64,000 bases of DNA, from positions 221,001-285,000 of the forward strand of contig JARPUW010000568.1 of NCBI GenBank assembly GCA_030533445.1. Reading direction: 5' to 3'. A model generated the notes under the pieces. The model was not told where the DNA came from, did no database searches, and worked only from the letters and a program-made list of their open reading frames with translations. This DNA is from Cyprinodon diabolis (Eukaryota > Chordata > Actinopteri > Cyprinodontiformes > Cyprinodontidae). Positions within the stretch are counted from its first letter, which is position 1; each line of letters starts with the position of its first letter. The translations under genes were made by a program, and so were the position numbers. Shown one piece after another: positions 9,354 through 21,948 of the stretch.

Positions 9354-12300
9354 AATTCTCCCGTATACCCAAAACTTCGGCACGTAACTAGTCCCGCACG
9401 GTTTGGCGGATCGGGCCCAAAGTTGGCACACGCGTTGGGACCAATGGGGTGATGTGTGCTTGTATAAAACTTTCTCATTAGTCCGAAGGTTTGCGAATTA
9501 TTAGCGAAAACGTCGCAAAAAAATCCCATAGGAAATGAATGGGAAGAGGTAAAAAAAAGCATAAAAAACAGCACTTCACTGTGTCGGCAGACATTCACCT
9601 AGAAAAACAGTTTGAAGCTCAGTTTGTAGATAAATCCTTCGTCTATTTAAAACTGAAGACGGTATGTTGATAACTGCTACGGTTTTTGTATAATCAGACC
9701 TCAAGCGCCACAAAGTTTTAGCAAAATCCAGCCTGCTAGAGTGGAGCAACTGAAAAGCTAGAGTGTGAGGCAGGCGTTTTTTAAACACAAAAAAACATTT
9801 TAAACTCGCCCTCACGGCCACATATTTATAGCTAGAGTCACCATTTTTGGTCAGTTTGTAGACTGAAATCTCTGGACCCACACAATATCTTCGGAATTAC
9901 GGTAGGATTAATACTTTTCCTTAAAAACCCTCCAGACCGACCTAAAGTCGATGAAAATCAGAGCCGTTTTTCATTGGTTTTGGAGCAGAAGAGGGGAGAA
10001 AAACGAATCAGACTATGTGTTTTAAACTCGTCATAAATATTTTTCTGAATGACACACATACACCAAAGTTGGCTTAGTTGGAGTCGAAGGATGACTGACG
10101 CTCACGGTGAAAAAATTTTTTGAATAACTCATACGGTTTTTGCTCAGCAGTCGTTTGTTCGGAGGACATTTTAAGCACCTGAAAGCTGAGTGACAGTGAC
10201 CTGCTGCAGCTAGCTCAATTAGAAGCTTAGGTGTGATGAAACGTTTTTTCTTTTTCTTTCTCTTCCCATTCAGTTTGTAGATGATCTACAGCCATGAAAG
10301 TTACTCCAATTGAAGACAAGATATAGCTGTCGCTTAGATAAAAATAATTTTTCAGATACCTTTTACGGTTTTTACTCAGCAGTCGTTTGTTCGGAGGGGT
10401 GCTTTAGCAGCTAAAAGGTGAGTGAGAGTTAGGTCCTGCAGTTAAAAGAAAGGGAGGAGCAGGTGGGCCAACCATTTTGTTTGTGCTTCGTTTTGGGTTG
10501 TGAAAGACCTACAGACATGAAGGTTACCCCAGTCTGAGACAAAGGATAGATGTTGCTTTCACTGAAATAATTTTTCAGATACCTTTTACGGTTTTTGCTC
10601 AGCAGTCGTTTGTTCGGAGGGTAAGCACCTGGAAGCTAGCTGACAGTTAGCTTCTGCAGCAGCCTGCTAGAGTGCAGCTGCTGAAATCTTAGTGTGAGGC
10701 GGCCATTTTTTTAAGATCAAACATCTTATTCTCGCCCTCACGGCCACATATTTGGAGCTACAGTCACCATTTTTGGTCAGTTTTTAGACTGAAACCTCTG
10801 GACTCACACAATGTCTTCGGAATTACGGTAGGATTAATACTTTTCCTTAAAAACCCTCCAGACCAACCTAAAGTCGATGAGAGTTTCAGCCTTTCTCTAT
10901 TCTTTTTGAGCTGAAGATGGGAGAGAAACGAATCAGACTATGTGTTTTCAACTCGTCATAAATATTTTTCTGAATGACACACATACACCAAAGTTGGTAT
11001 AGTTGGAGTCGAAGGATTGCTGATGCTCATGGTGAAAATGTTTTTTGAATAACTCATACGGTTTTTGATCAGTAGTCGTTTGTTCGGTGCCGTTCTTCCC
11101 ATACAAAAAAGCCTGGGAAGAAGAAACCAATAGTGAGTGCAGCTGTTGTCTGTGTCAGTGAGAGGCTCGTTAAGCGTTGTCAAGGTTACCAAGCTTCAAA
11201 CAGATTTTACCTCTGCTGTTTTAAACAGCACATATTAATCTAATGGAGGGTGAAAGGACTGATTTAACATTGGGAAATGGATACTATATGACTGCTGTCC
11301 ATGACACTTCCCTTGCCACTCAGCACTGATAGACTTTCAAAATAAGACTCCAGGGACCCTACAAAATAAAAGCCTCTATATTTTTTACATATATTTATTG
11401 CCCTATATGGCTCAACATTATGACCCAAACTCAACCCCGTTTTAGAGAATAGACTCTAGGAGACTGTTTAAAACACACCCTATAGCAAATTTCAAAATAA
11501 AAGCCTCCCATTTCCGCTTCATCTACTGCCCTAATAACATGGAAAAAGAGTGATTTAACGATTGGAAAGTAATCAACTATCATTGACGGGTCTGAACATT
11601 TTCTATAAACACAACTCTGTTGGACTTTCAAAATAAGACTCCAGGGACCCTACAAAATAAAAGCCTCTAGATTATACTAATGCATTAATTGATGCAAATG
11701 GCTCAACATTATGACCCAAACTCTTCCAGGTTGTTTTTATTAGAATCTAGTGACCTTTTCAAAACACACCCAGAGCAAATTTCACAATAAAAGTCTCCCA
11801 TTTACTCTGTAATACAGCAACTATTCACCTAATAACATGGAAAACCAGTGATTTAACATTTGGAAATGGATTCTATATCACTGCTGGGCGTGACCCATCT
11901 TTTGATGCACATTCATGATAGACTTTCAAAATAAGACTACAAGGACTCTACAGAATAAAAGCCTCTTCCTTATACACACTCATACATTCTGGCATATTGC
12001 TCATTGCCATTGGTGATTTCATCACTGCAATGGCTCTTAGAAGGCGGGCGGAGCCCGCCAATGGTAACAGGCGGGCGGAGCCCGCCAAAGGTGATTACAT
12101 CTCTGCAATGGCTCTTAGCAGGCGGGTGGAGCCCGCCATTGGTGATTTCATCACTGCAATGGCTCTTAGAAGGCGGGCAGAGCCCGCCATTGGTGATTTT
12201 TTTCTTCACTGAGATGGCTCCCAGCAGGCGGGCGAAGCCCGCCAACTGGGCTTTACCCACTGTGTTTCAATATGGACAACCCATATTACCCTTGTGCATC

Positions 12301-12524
12301 ATACGCTGTGCACGTCTATTTCCCAGATTTCAGCACAAGTGGCACACAGCTCTCTTTGCCCATGAACTTGCCCTCTTTCCTTCCCTCAGCAGCCCTCAAA
12401 GGCGTAAGCAGTTGGTCTGGGGAGCCCCGACGTCACTTGCCAGGGCCGTATTGGCCCGATTCCCCAGACGGGCAGTAGGTGGCCCCCCTCAAAATTTCTT
12501 TAGAAATTTTCTAGTTATTATTAT
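9354..12524 (+). repeat. Unit U3 (3171 bp)
   Basis: Five GC hairpins (12001-12245), no foldback module. The start of the unit carries GGGAAGAGGTAAAAAAAAGC, also found in U13 and U19. Private changes include GGCTTAGTTGG near 10073, GTTTTTAGACTG near 10783, and a stem substitution in one hairpin (GGCGGGTGGAGCC near 12121). Confidence 0.96.
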
Positions 12525-15500
12525 AATTCTCCCGTATACCCAAAACTTCGGCACGTAACTAGTCCCGCACGGTTTGGCGGATCGGGCCCAAAGTTGGCAC
12601 ACGCGTCGGGACCAATGGGGTGATGTGTGCTTGTATAAAACTTTCTCATTAGTCCGAAGGTTTGCGAATTATTAGCGAAAACGTCGCAAAAAAATCCCAT
12701 AGGAAATGAATGGGGAGAGGAAAAAAAAAGCATAAAAAACAGCACTTCACTGTGTCGCCATACATTCACCTAGAAAAACAGTTTGAAGCTCAGTTTGTAG
12801 ATAAATCCTTCGTCTATTTAAAACTGAAGACGGTATGTTGATAACTGCTACGGTTTTTGTATAATCAGACCTCAAGCGCCACAAAGTTTTAGCAAAATCC
12901 AGCCTGCTAGAGTGGAGCAACTGAAAAGCTAGAGTGTGAGGCAGGCGTTTTTTAAACACAAAAAAACATTTTAAACTCGCCCTCACGGCCACATATTTAT
13001 AGCTAGAGTCACCATTTTTGGTCAGTTTGTAGACTGAAATCTCTGGACCCACACAATATCTTCGGAATTACGGTAGGATTAATACTTTTCCTTAAAAACC
13101 CTCCAGACCGACCTAAAGTCGATGAAAATCAGAGCCGTTTTTCATTGGTTTTGGAGCAGAAGAGGGGAGAAAAACGAATCCGACTATGTGTTTTAAACTC
13201 GTCATAAATATTTTTCTGAATGACACACATACACCAAAGTTGGCATAGTTGGAGTCGAAGGATGACTGACGCTCACGGTGAAAAAAATTTTTGAATAACT
13301 CATACGGTTTTTGCTCAGCAGTCGTTTGTTCGGAGGACATTTTAAGCACCTGAAAGCTGAGTGACAGTGACCTGCTGCAGCTAGCTCAATTAGAAGCTTA
13401 GGTGTGATGAAACGTTTTTTCTTTTTCTTTCTCTTCCCATTCAGTTTGTAGATGACCTACAGCCATGAAAGTTACTCCAATTGAAGACAAGATATAGCTG
13501 TCGCTTAGATAAAAAGAATTTTTCAGACACCTTTTACGGTTTTTACTCAGCAGTCGTTTGTTCGGAGGGGTGCTTTAGCAGCTAAAAGGTGAGTGAGAGT
13601 GAGGTCCTGCAGTTCAAACAAAGGGAGGAGCAGGTGGGCCAACCATTTTGTTTGTGCTTCGTTTTGGGTTGTGAAAGACCTACAGACATGAAGGTTACCC
13701 CAGTCTGAGACAAAGGATAGATGTTGCTTTCACTGAAAGAATTTTTCAGATATCTTTTACGGTTTTTGCTCAGCAGTCGTTTGTTCGGAGGGTAAGCACC
13801 TGGAAGCTAGCTGACAGTTAGCTTCTGCAGCAGCCTGCTAGAGTGCAGCTGCTGAAATCTTAGTGTGAGGCGGCCATTTTTTTAAGATCAAACATCTTAT
13901 TCTCGCCCTCACGGCCACATATTTGGAGCTACAGTCACCATTTTTGGTCAGTTTGTAGACTGAAACCTCTGGACTCACACAATGTCTTCGGAATTACGGT
14001 AGGATTAATACTTTTCCTTAAAAACCCTCCAGACCAACCTAAAGTCGATGAGTTTCAGCCTTTCTCCATTCTTTTTGAGCTGAAGATGGAAGAGAAACGA
14101 ATCAGACTATGTGTTTTCAAGTCGTCATAAATATTGTTCTGAATGACACACATACACCAAAGTTGGTATACTTGGAGTCGAAGGATTGCTGATGCTCATG
14201 GTGAAAATGTTTTTTGAATAACTCATACGGTTTTTGATCAGTAGTCGTTTGTTTTCGTTGCCGTTCTTCCCATACAAAAAAGCCTGGGAAGAAGAAACCA
14301 ATAGTGAGTGCAGCTGTTGTCTGTGTCAGTGAGAGGCTCGTTAAGCGTTGTCAAGGTTACCAAGCTTCAAACAGATTTTACCTCTGCTGTTTTAAACAGC
14401 ACATATTAATCTAATGGAGGGTGAAAGGACTGATTTAACATTGGGAAATGGATACTATATGACTGCTGTCCAGGACACTTCCCTTGCCACTCAGCACTGA
14501 TAGACTTTCAAAATAAGACTCCAGGGACCCTACAAAATAAAAGCCTCTATATTTTTTACATATATTTATTGCCCTATATGGCTCAATATTATGACCCAAA
14601 CTCAACCCCGTTTTAGAGAATAGACTCTAGGAGACTGTTTAAAACACACCCTATAGCAAATTTCAAAATAAAAGCCTCCCATTTCCGCTTCATCTACTGC
14701 CCTAATAACATGGAAAAACAGTGATTTAACGATTGGAAAGTAATCAACTATCATTGACGGGTCTGAACATTTTCTATAAACACAACTCTGTTGGACTTTC
14801 AAAATAAGACTCCAGCGACCCTACAAAATAAAAGCCTCTAGATTATACTAATGCATTAATTGATGCAAATGGCTCAACATTATGACCCAAACTCTTCCAG
14901 GTTGTTTTTATTAGACTCTAGTGACCTTTTCAAAACACACCCAGAGCAAATTTCACAATAAAAGTCTCCCATTTACTCTGTAATACAGCAACTATTCACC
15001 TAATAACATGGAAAACCAGTGATTTAACATTTGGAAATTGATTCTATATAACTGCTGGGCATGACCCATCTTTAGATGCACTTCCATGATAGACTTTCAA
15101 AATAAGACTCCAGGGACTCTACAGAATAAAAGCCTCTTCCTTATACACACTCATACATTCTGGCATATTGCTCATTGCCATTGGTGATTTCATCACTGCA
15201 ATGGCTCTTAGCAGGCGGGCAGAGCCCGCCATTGGTGATTTTTTTCATCGCTGCAAGGGCTCCTAGCAGGCGGGCGGAGCCCACCAACTGAGCTTTACCC
15301 ACTGCGGTTCAATATGGACAACCCATATTACCCTTTTGCATCATACGCTGTGCACGTCTATTTCCCAGATTTCAGCACAAGTGGCACACAGCTCTCTTTG
15401 CCCATGACCTAGCCCTCTTTCCTTCCCTCAGCAGCCCTCAAAGGCGTAAGCAGTTGGTCTGGGGAGCCCCGACATCACTTGCCAGGGCCGTATTGGCCCT

Positions 15501-15566
15501 GTTCCCCAGACGGGCAGTAGGTGGCCCCCCTCAAAATTTCTTTAGAAATTTTCTAGTTATTATTAT
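12525..15566 (+). repeat. Unit U4 (3042 bp, divergent 3' half)
   Basis: Only two GC hairpins (15187-15278), so the unit is short. From about 14047 it belongs to the divergent subfamily shared with U9 and U12: a 2-bp deletion in GATGAGTTTCAGCC, ATATTGTTCTG, AAATTGATTCTATATAACTG, CATGACCTAGCCC and GACATCACTTGCC. GTTTTCGTTGCCG near 14254 is shared only with U12. Its whole length matches U12 at an offset of about 25376. Confidence 0.96.
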
Positions 15567-18500
15567 AATTCTCCCGTATACCCAAAACTTCGGCGCGTAA
15601 CTAGTCCCGCACGGTTTGGCGGATCGGGCCCAAAGTTGGCACACGCGTCGGGACCAATGGGGTGATGTGTGCTTGTATAAAACTTTCTCATTAGTCCGAA
15701 GGTTTGCGAATTATTAGTGAAAACGTCGCAAAAAAATCCCATAGGAAATGAATGGGGAGAGGAAAAAAAAAGCATAAAAAACAGCACTTCACTGTGTCGG
15801 CATACATTCACCTAGAAAAACAGTTTGAAGCTCAGTTTGTAGATAAATCCTTCGTCTATTTAAAACTGAAGACGGTATGTTGATAACTGCTACGGTTTTT
15901 GTATAATCAGACCTCAAGCACCACAAAGTTTTAGCAAAATCCAGCCTGCTAGAGTGGAGCAACTGAAAAGCTAGAGTGTGAGGCAGGCGTTTTTTAAACA
16001 CAAAAAAACATTTTAAACTCGCCCTCACGGCCACATATTTATAGCTAGAGTCACCATTTTTGGTCAGTTTGTAGACTGAAATCTCTGGACCCACACAATA
16101 TCTTCGGAATTACGGTAGGATTAATACTTTTCCTTAAAAACCCTCCAGACCGACCTAAAGTCGATGAAAATCAGAGCCGTTTTTCATTGGTTTTGGAGCA
16201 GAAGAGGGGAGAAAAACGAATCAGACTATGTGTTTTAAACTCGTCATAAATATTTTTCTGAATGACACACATACACCAAAGTTGGCATAGTTGGAGTCGA
16301 AGGATGACTGACGCTCACGGTGAAAAATTTTTTTGAATAACTCATACGGTTTTTGCTCAGCAGTCGTTTGTTCGGAGGACATTTTAAGCACCTGAAAGCT
16401 GAGTGACAGTGACCTGCTGCAGCTAGCTCAATTAGAAGCTTAGGTGTGATGAAACGTTTTTTCTTTTTCTTTCTCTTCCCATTCAGTTTGTAGATGACCT
16501 ACAGCCATGAAAGTTACTCCAATCGAAGACAAGATATAGCTGTCGCTTAGATAAAAAGAATTTTTCAGATACCTTTTACGGTTTTTACTCAGCAGTCGTT
16601 TGTTCGGAGGGGTGCTTTAGCAGCTAAAAGGTGAGTGAGAGTGAGGTCCTGCAGTTAAAAGAAAGGGAGGAGCAGGTGGGCCAACCATTTTGTTTGTGCT
16701 TCGTTTTGGGTTGTGAAAGACCTACAGACATGAAGGTTACCCCAGTCTGAGACAAAGGATAGATGTTGCTTTCACTGAAAGAATTTTTCAGATATCTTTT
16801 ACGGTTTTTGCTCAGCAGTCGTTTGTTCGGAGGGTAAGCACCTGGAAGCTAGCTGACAGTTAGCTTCTGCAGCAGCCTGCTAGAGTGCAGCTGCTGAAAT
16901 CTTAGTGTGAGGCGGCCATTTTTTTCAGATCAAACATCTTATTCTCGCCCTCACGGCCACATATTTGGAGCTACAGTCACCATTTTTGGTCAGTTTGTAG
17001 ACTGAAACCTCTGGACTCACACAATGTCTTCAGAATTACGGTAGGATTAATACTTTTCCTTAAAAACCCTCCAGACCAACCTAAAGTCGATGAGAGTTTC
17101 AGCCTTTCTCTATTCTTTTTGAGCTGAAGATGGGAGAGAAACGAATCAGACTATGTGTTTTCAACTCGTCATAAATATTTTTCTGAATGACACACATACA
17201 CCAAAGTTGGTATAGTTGGAGTCGAAGGATTGCTGATGCTCATGGTGAAAATGTTTTTTGAATAACTCATACGGTTTTTGATCAGTAGTCGTTTGTTCGG
17301 TGCCGTTCTTCCCATACAAAAAAGCCTGGGAAGAAGAAACCAATAGTGAGTGCAGCTGTTGTCTGTGTCAGTGAGAGGCTCGTTAAGCGTTGTCAAGGTT
17401 ACCAAGCTTCAAACAGATTTTACCTCTGCTGTTTTAAACAGCACATATTAATCTAATGGAGGGTGAAAGGACTGATTTAACATTGGGAAATGGATACTAT
17501 ATGACTGCTGTCCATGACACTTCCCTTGCCACTCAGCACTGATAGACTTTCAAAATAAGACTCCAGGGACCCTACAAAATAAAAGCCTCTATATTTTTTA
17601 CATATATTTATTGCCCTATATGGCTCAACATTATGACCCAAACTCAACCCCGTTTTAGAGAATAGACTCTAGGAGACTGTTTAAAACACACCCTATAGCA
17701 AATTTCAAAATAAAAGCCTCCCATTTCCGCTTCATCTACTGCCCTAATAACATGGAAAAAGAGTGATTTAACAATTGGAAAGTAATCAACTATCATTGAC
17801 GGGTCTGAACATTTTCCATAAACACAACTCTGTTGGACTTTCAAAATAAGACTCCAGCGACCCTACAAAATAAAAGCCTCTAGATTATACTAATGCATTA
17901 ATTGATGCAAATGGCTCAACATTATGACCCAAACTCTTCCAGGTTGTTTTTATTAGACTCTAGTGACCTTTTCAAAACACACCCCAGAGCAAATTTCACA
18001 ATAAAAGTCTCCCATTTACTCTGTAATACAGCAACTATTCACCTAATAACATGGAAAACCAGTGATTTAACATTTGGAAATGGATTCTATATCACTGCTG
18101 GGCGTGACCCATCTTTTGATGCACATTCATGATAGACTTTCAAAATAAGACTACAAGGACTCTACAGAATAAAAGCCTCTTCCTTATACACACTCATACA
18201 TTCTGGCATATTGCTCATTGCCATTGGTGATTTCATCACTGCAATGGCTCTTAGAAGGCGGGCGGAGCCCGCCAATGGTAACAGGCGGGCGGAGCCCGCC
18301 AAAGGTGATTACATCACTGCAATGGCTCTTAGCAGGCGGGCGGAGCCCGCCATTGGTGATTTCATCACTGCAATGGCTCTTAGAAGGCGGGCAGAGCCCG
18401 CCATTGGTGATTTTTTTCTTCACTGAGATGGCTCCTAGCAGGCGGGCGAAGCCCGCCAACTGGGCTTTACCCACTGTGTTTCAATATGGACAACCCATAT

Positions 18501-18807
18501 TACCCTTGTGCATCATACGCTGTGCACGTCTATTTCCCAGATTTCAGCACAAGTGGCACACAGCTCTCTTTGCCCATGAACTTGCCCTCTTTCCTTCCCT
18601 CAGCAGCCCTCAAAGGCGTAAGCAGTTGGTCTGGGGAGCCCCGACGTCACTTGCCAGGGCCGTATTGGCCCGGTTCCCCAGACGGGCAGTAGGTGGCCCC
18701 CCTCAAAATTTCTTTAGAAATTTTCTAGTTGGGGGGCCACATGCCGAAGGCATGGCCCACCTACTACTATTGCACATATTTATTCCGCGTATTATTATTA
18801 TTATTAT
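15567..18807 (+). repeat. Unit U5 (3241 bp, one foldback module)
   Basis: Five GC hairpins (18215-18459) and one foldback module (18731-18789). Near 15917 it has CAAGCACCAC, shared with U13. CAATCGAAG near 16522 is also in U7, U13 and U18. It has TTTTTTTCAGATC near 16921 (also in U6, U16 and U18) and the private TCTTCAGAATTAC near 17030 and TTTTCCATAAAC near 17814. Confidence 0.96.
18731..18789 (+). repeat. Single foldback module in U5
   Basis: One 59-bp core follows CTAGTT directly and is followed by an ATT run. Its first ten bases, GGGGGGCCAC, are the exact inverse complement of GTGGCCCCCC at 18693-18702. A larger stem-loop therefore forms around the 20-bp palindrome at 18705-18724. Confidence 0.95.
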
Positions 18808-21800
18808 AATTCTCCCGTATACCCAAAACTTCGGCGCGTAACTAGTCCCGCACGGTTTGGCGGATCGGGCCCAAAGTTGGCACACGCGTCGGGACCAATG
18901 GGGTGATGTGTGCTTGTATAAAACTTTCTCATTAGTCCGAAGGTTTGCGAATTATTAGCGAAAACGTCGCAAAAAAATCCCATAGGAAATGAATGGGGAG
19001 AGGAAAAAAAAAGCATAAAAAACAGCACTTCACTGTGTCGGCATACATTCACCTAGAAAAACAGTTTGAAGCTCAGTTTGTAGATAAATCCTTCGTCTAT
19101 TTAAAACTGAAGACGGTATGTTGATAACTGCTACGGTTTTTGTATAATCAGACCTCAAGCGCCACAAAGTTTTAGCAAAATCCAGCCTGCTAGAGTGGAG
19201 CAACTGAAAAGCTAGAGTGTGAGGCAGGCGTTTTTTAAACACAAAAAAACATTTTAAACTCGCCCTCACGGCCACATATTTATAGCTAGAGTCACCATTT
19301 TTGGTCAGTTTGTAGACTGAAATCTCTGGACCCACACAATATCTTCGGAATTACGGTAGGATTAATACTTTTCCTTAAAAACCCTCCAGACCGACCTAAA
19401 GTCGATGAAAATCAGAGCCGTTTTTCATTGGTTTTGGAGCAGAAGAGGGGAGAAAAACGAATCAGACTATGTGTTTTAAACTCGTCATAAATATTTTTCT
19501 GAATGACACACATACACCAAAGTTGGCATAGTTGGAGTCGAAGGATGACTGACGCTCACGGTGAAAAAATTTTTTGAATAACTCATACGGTTTTTGCTCA
19601 GCAGTCGTTTGTTCGGAGGACATTTTAAGCACCTGAAAGCTGAGTGACAGTGACCTGCTGCAGCTAGCTCAATTAGAAGCTTAGGTGTGATGAAACGTTT
19701 TTTCTTTTTCTTTCTCTTCCCATTCAGTTTGTAGATGATCTACAGCCATGAAAGTTACTCCAATTGAAGACAAGATATAGCTGTCGCTTAGATAAAAAGA
19801 ATTTTTCAGATACCTTTTACGGTTTTTACTCAGCAGTCGTTTGTTCGGAGGGGTGCTTTAGCAGCTAAAAGGTGAGTGAGAGTGAGGTCCTGCAGTTAAA
19901 AGAAAGGGAGGAGCAGGTGGGCCAACCATTTTGTTTGTGCTTCGTTTTGGGTTGTGAAAGACCTACAGACATGAAGGTTACCCCAGTCTGAGACAAAGGA
20001 TAGATGTTGCTTTCACTGAAAGAATTTTTCAGATATCTTTTACGGTTTTTGCTCAGCAGTCGTTTGTTCGGAGGGTAAGCACCTGGAAGCTAGCTGACAG
20101 TTAGCTTCTGCAGCAGCCTGCTAGAGTGCAGCTGCTGAAATCTTAGTGTGAGGCGGCCATTTTTTTCAGATCAAACATCTTATTCTCGCCCTCACGGCCA
20201 CATATTTGGAGCTACAGTCACCATTTTTGGTCAGTTTGTAGACTGAAACCTCTGGACTCACACAATGTCTTCGGAATTACGGTAGGATTAATACTTTTCC
20301 TTAAAAACCCTCCAGACCAACCTAAAGTCGATGAGAGTTTCAGCCTTTCTCTATTCTTTTTGAGCTGAAGATGGGAGAGAAACGAATCAGACTATGTGTT
20401 TTCACTCGTCATAAATATTTTTCTGAATGACACACATACACCAAAGTTGGTATAGTTGGAGTCGAAGGATTGCTGATGCTCATGGTGAAAATGTTTTTTG
20501 AATAACTCATACGGTTTTTGATCAGTAGTCGTTTGTTCGGTGCCGTTCTTCCCATACAAAAAAGCCTGGGAAGAAGAAACCAATAGTGAGTGCAGCTGTT
20601 GTCTGTGTCAGTGAGAGGCTCGTTAAGCGTTGTCAAGGTTACCAAGCTTCAAACAGATTTTACCTCTGCTGTTTTAAACAGCACATATTAATCTAATGGA
20701 GGGTGAAAGGACTGATTTAACATTGGGAAATGGATACTATATGACTGCTGTCCATGACACTTCCCTTGCCACTCAGCACTGATAGACTTTCAAAATAAGA
20801 CTCCAGGGACCCTACAAAATAAAAGCCTCTATATTTTTTACATATATTTATTGCCCTATATGGCTCAACATTATGACCCAAACTCAACCCCGTTTTAGAG
20901 AATAGACTCTAGGAGACTGTTTAAAACACACCCTATAGCAAATTTCAAAATAAAAGCCTCCCATTTCCGCTTCATCTACTGCCCTAATAACATGGAAAAA
21001 GAGTGATTTAACGATTGGAAAGTAATCAACTATCATTGACGGGTCTGAACATTTTCTATAAACACAACTCTGTTGGACTTTCAAAATAAGACTCCAGGGA
21101 CCCTACAAAATAAAAGCCTCTAGATTATAGTAATGCATTAATTGATGCAAATGGCTCAACATTATGACCCAAACTCTTCCAGGTTGTTTTTATTAGACTC
21201 TAGTGACCTTTTCAAAACACACCCCAGAGCAAATTTCACAATAAAAGTCTCCCATTTACTCTGTAATACAGCAACTATTCACCTAATAACATGGAAAACC
21301 AGTGATTTAACATTTGGAAATGGATTCTATATCACTGCTGGGCGTGACCCATCTTTTGATGCACATTCATGATAGACTTTCAAAATAAGACTACAAGGAC
21401 TCTACAGAATAAAAGCCTCTTCCTTATACACACTCATACATTCTGGCATATTGCTCATTGCCATTGGTGATTTCATCACTGCAATGGCTCTTAGAAGGCG
21501 GGCGGAGCCCGCCAAAGGTGATTACATCACTGCAATGGCTCTTAGCAGGCGGGCGGAGCCCGCCATTGGTGATTTCATCACTGCAATGGCTCTTAGAAGG
21601 CGGGCAGAGCCCGCCATTGGTGATTTTTTTCTTCACTGAGATGGCTCCTCGCAGGCGGGCGAAGCCCGCCAACTGGGCTTTACCCACTGTGTTTCAATAT
21701 GGACAACCCATATTACCCTTGTGCATCATACGCTGTGCACGTCTATTTCCCAGATTTCAGCACAAGTGGCACACAGCTCTCTTTACCCATGAACTTGCCC

Positions 21801-21948
21801 TCTTTCCTTCCCTCAGCAGCCCTCAAAGGCGTAAGCAGTTGGTCTGGGGAGCCCCGACGTCACTTGCCAGGGCCGTATTGGCCCGGTTCCCCAGACGGGC
21901 AGTAGGTGGCCCCCCTCAAAATTTCTTTAGAAATTTTCTAGTTATTAT
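18808..21948 (+). repeat. Unit U6 (3141 bp)
   Basis: Four GC hairpins (21455-21672), lacking the shortened 27-bp step, and no foldback module. A private 1-base deletion, TTTTCACTCGTC near 20402, lengthens a minus-strand frame there, which argues against that frame being constrained. The 3' part matches U0. Confidence 0.96.
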
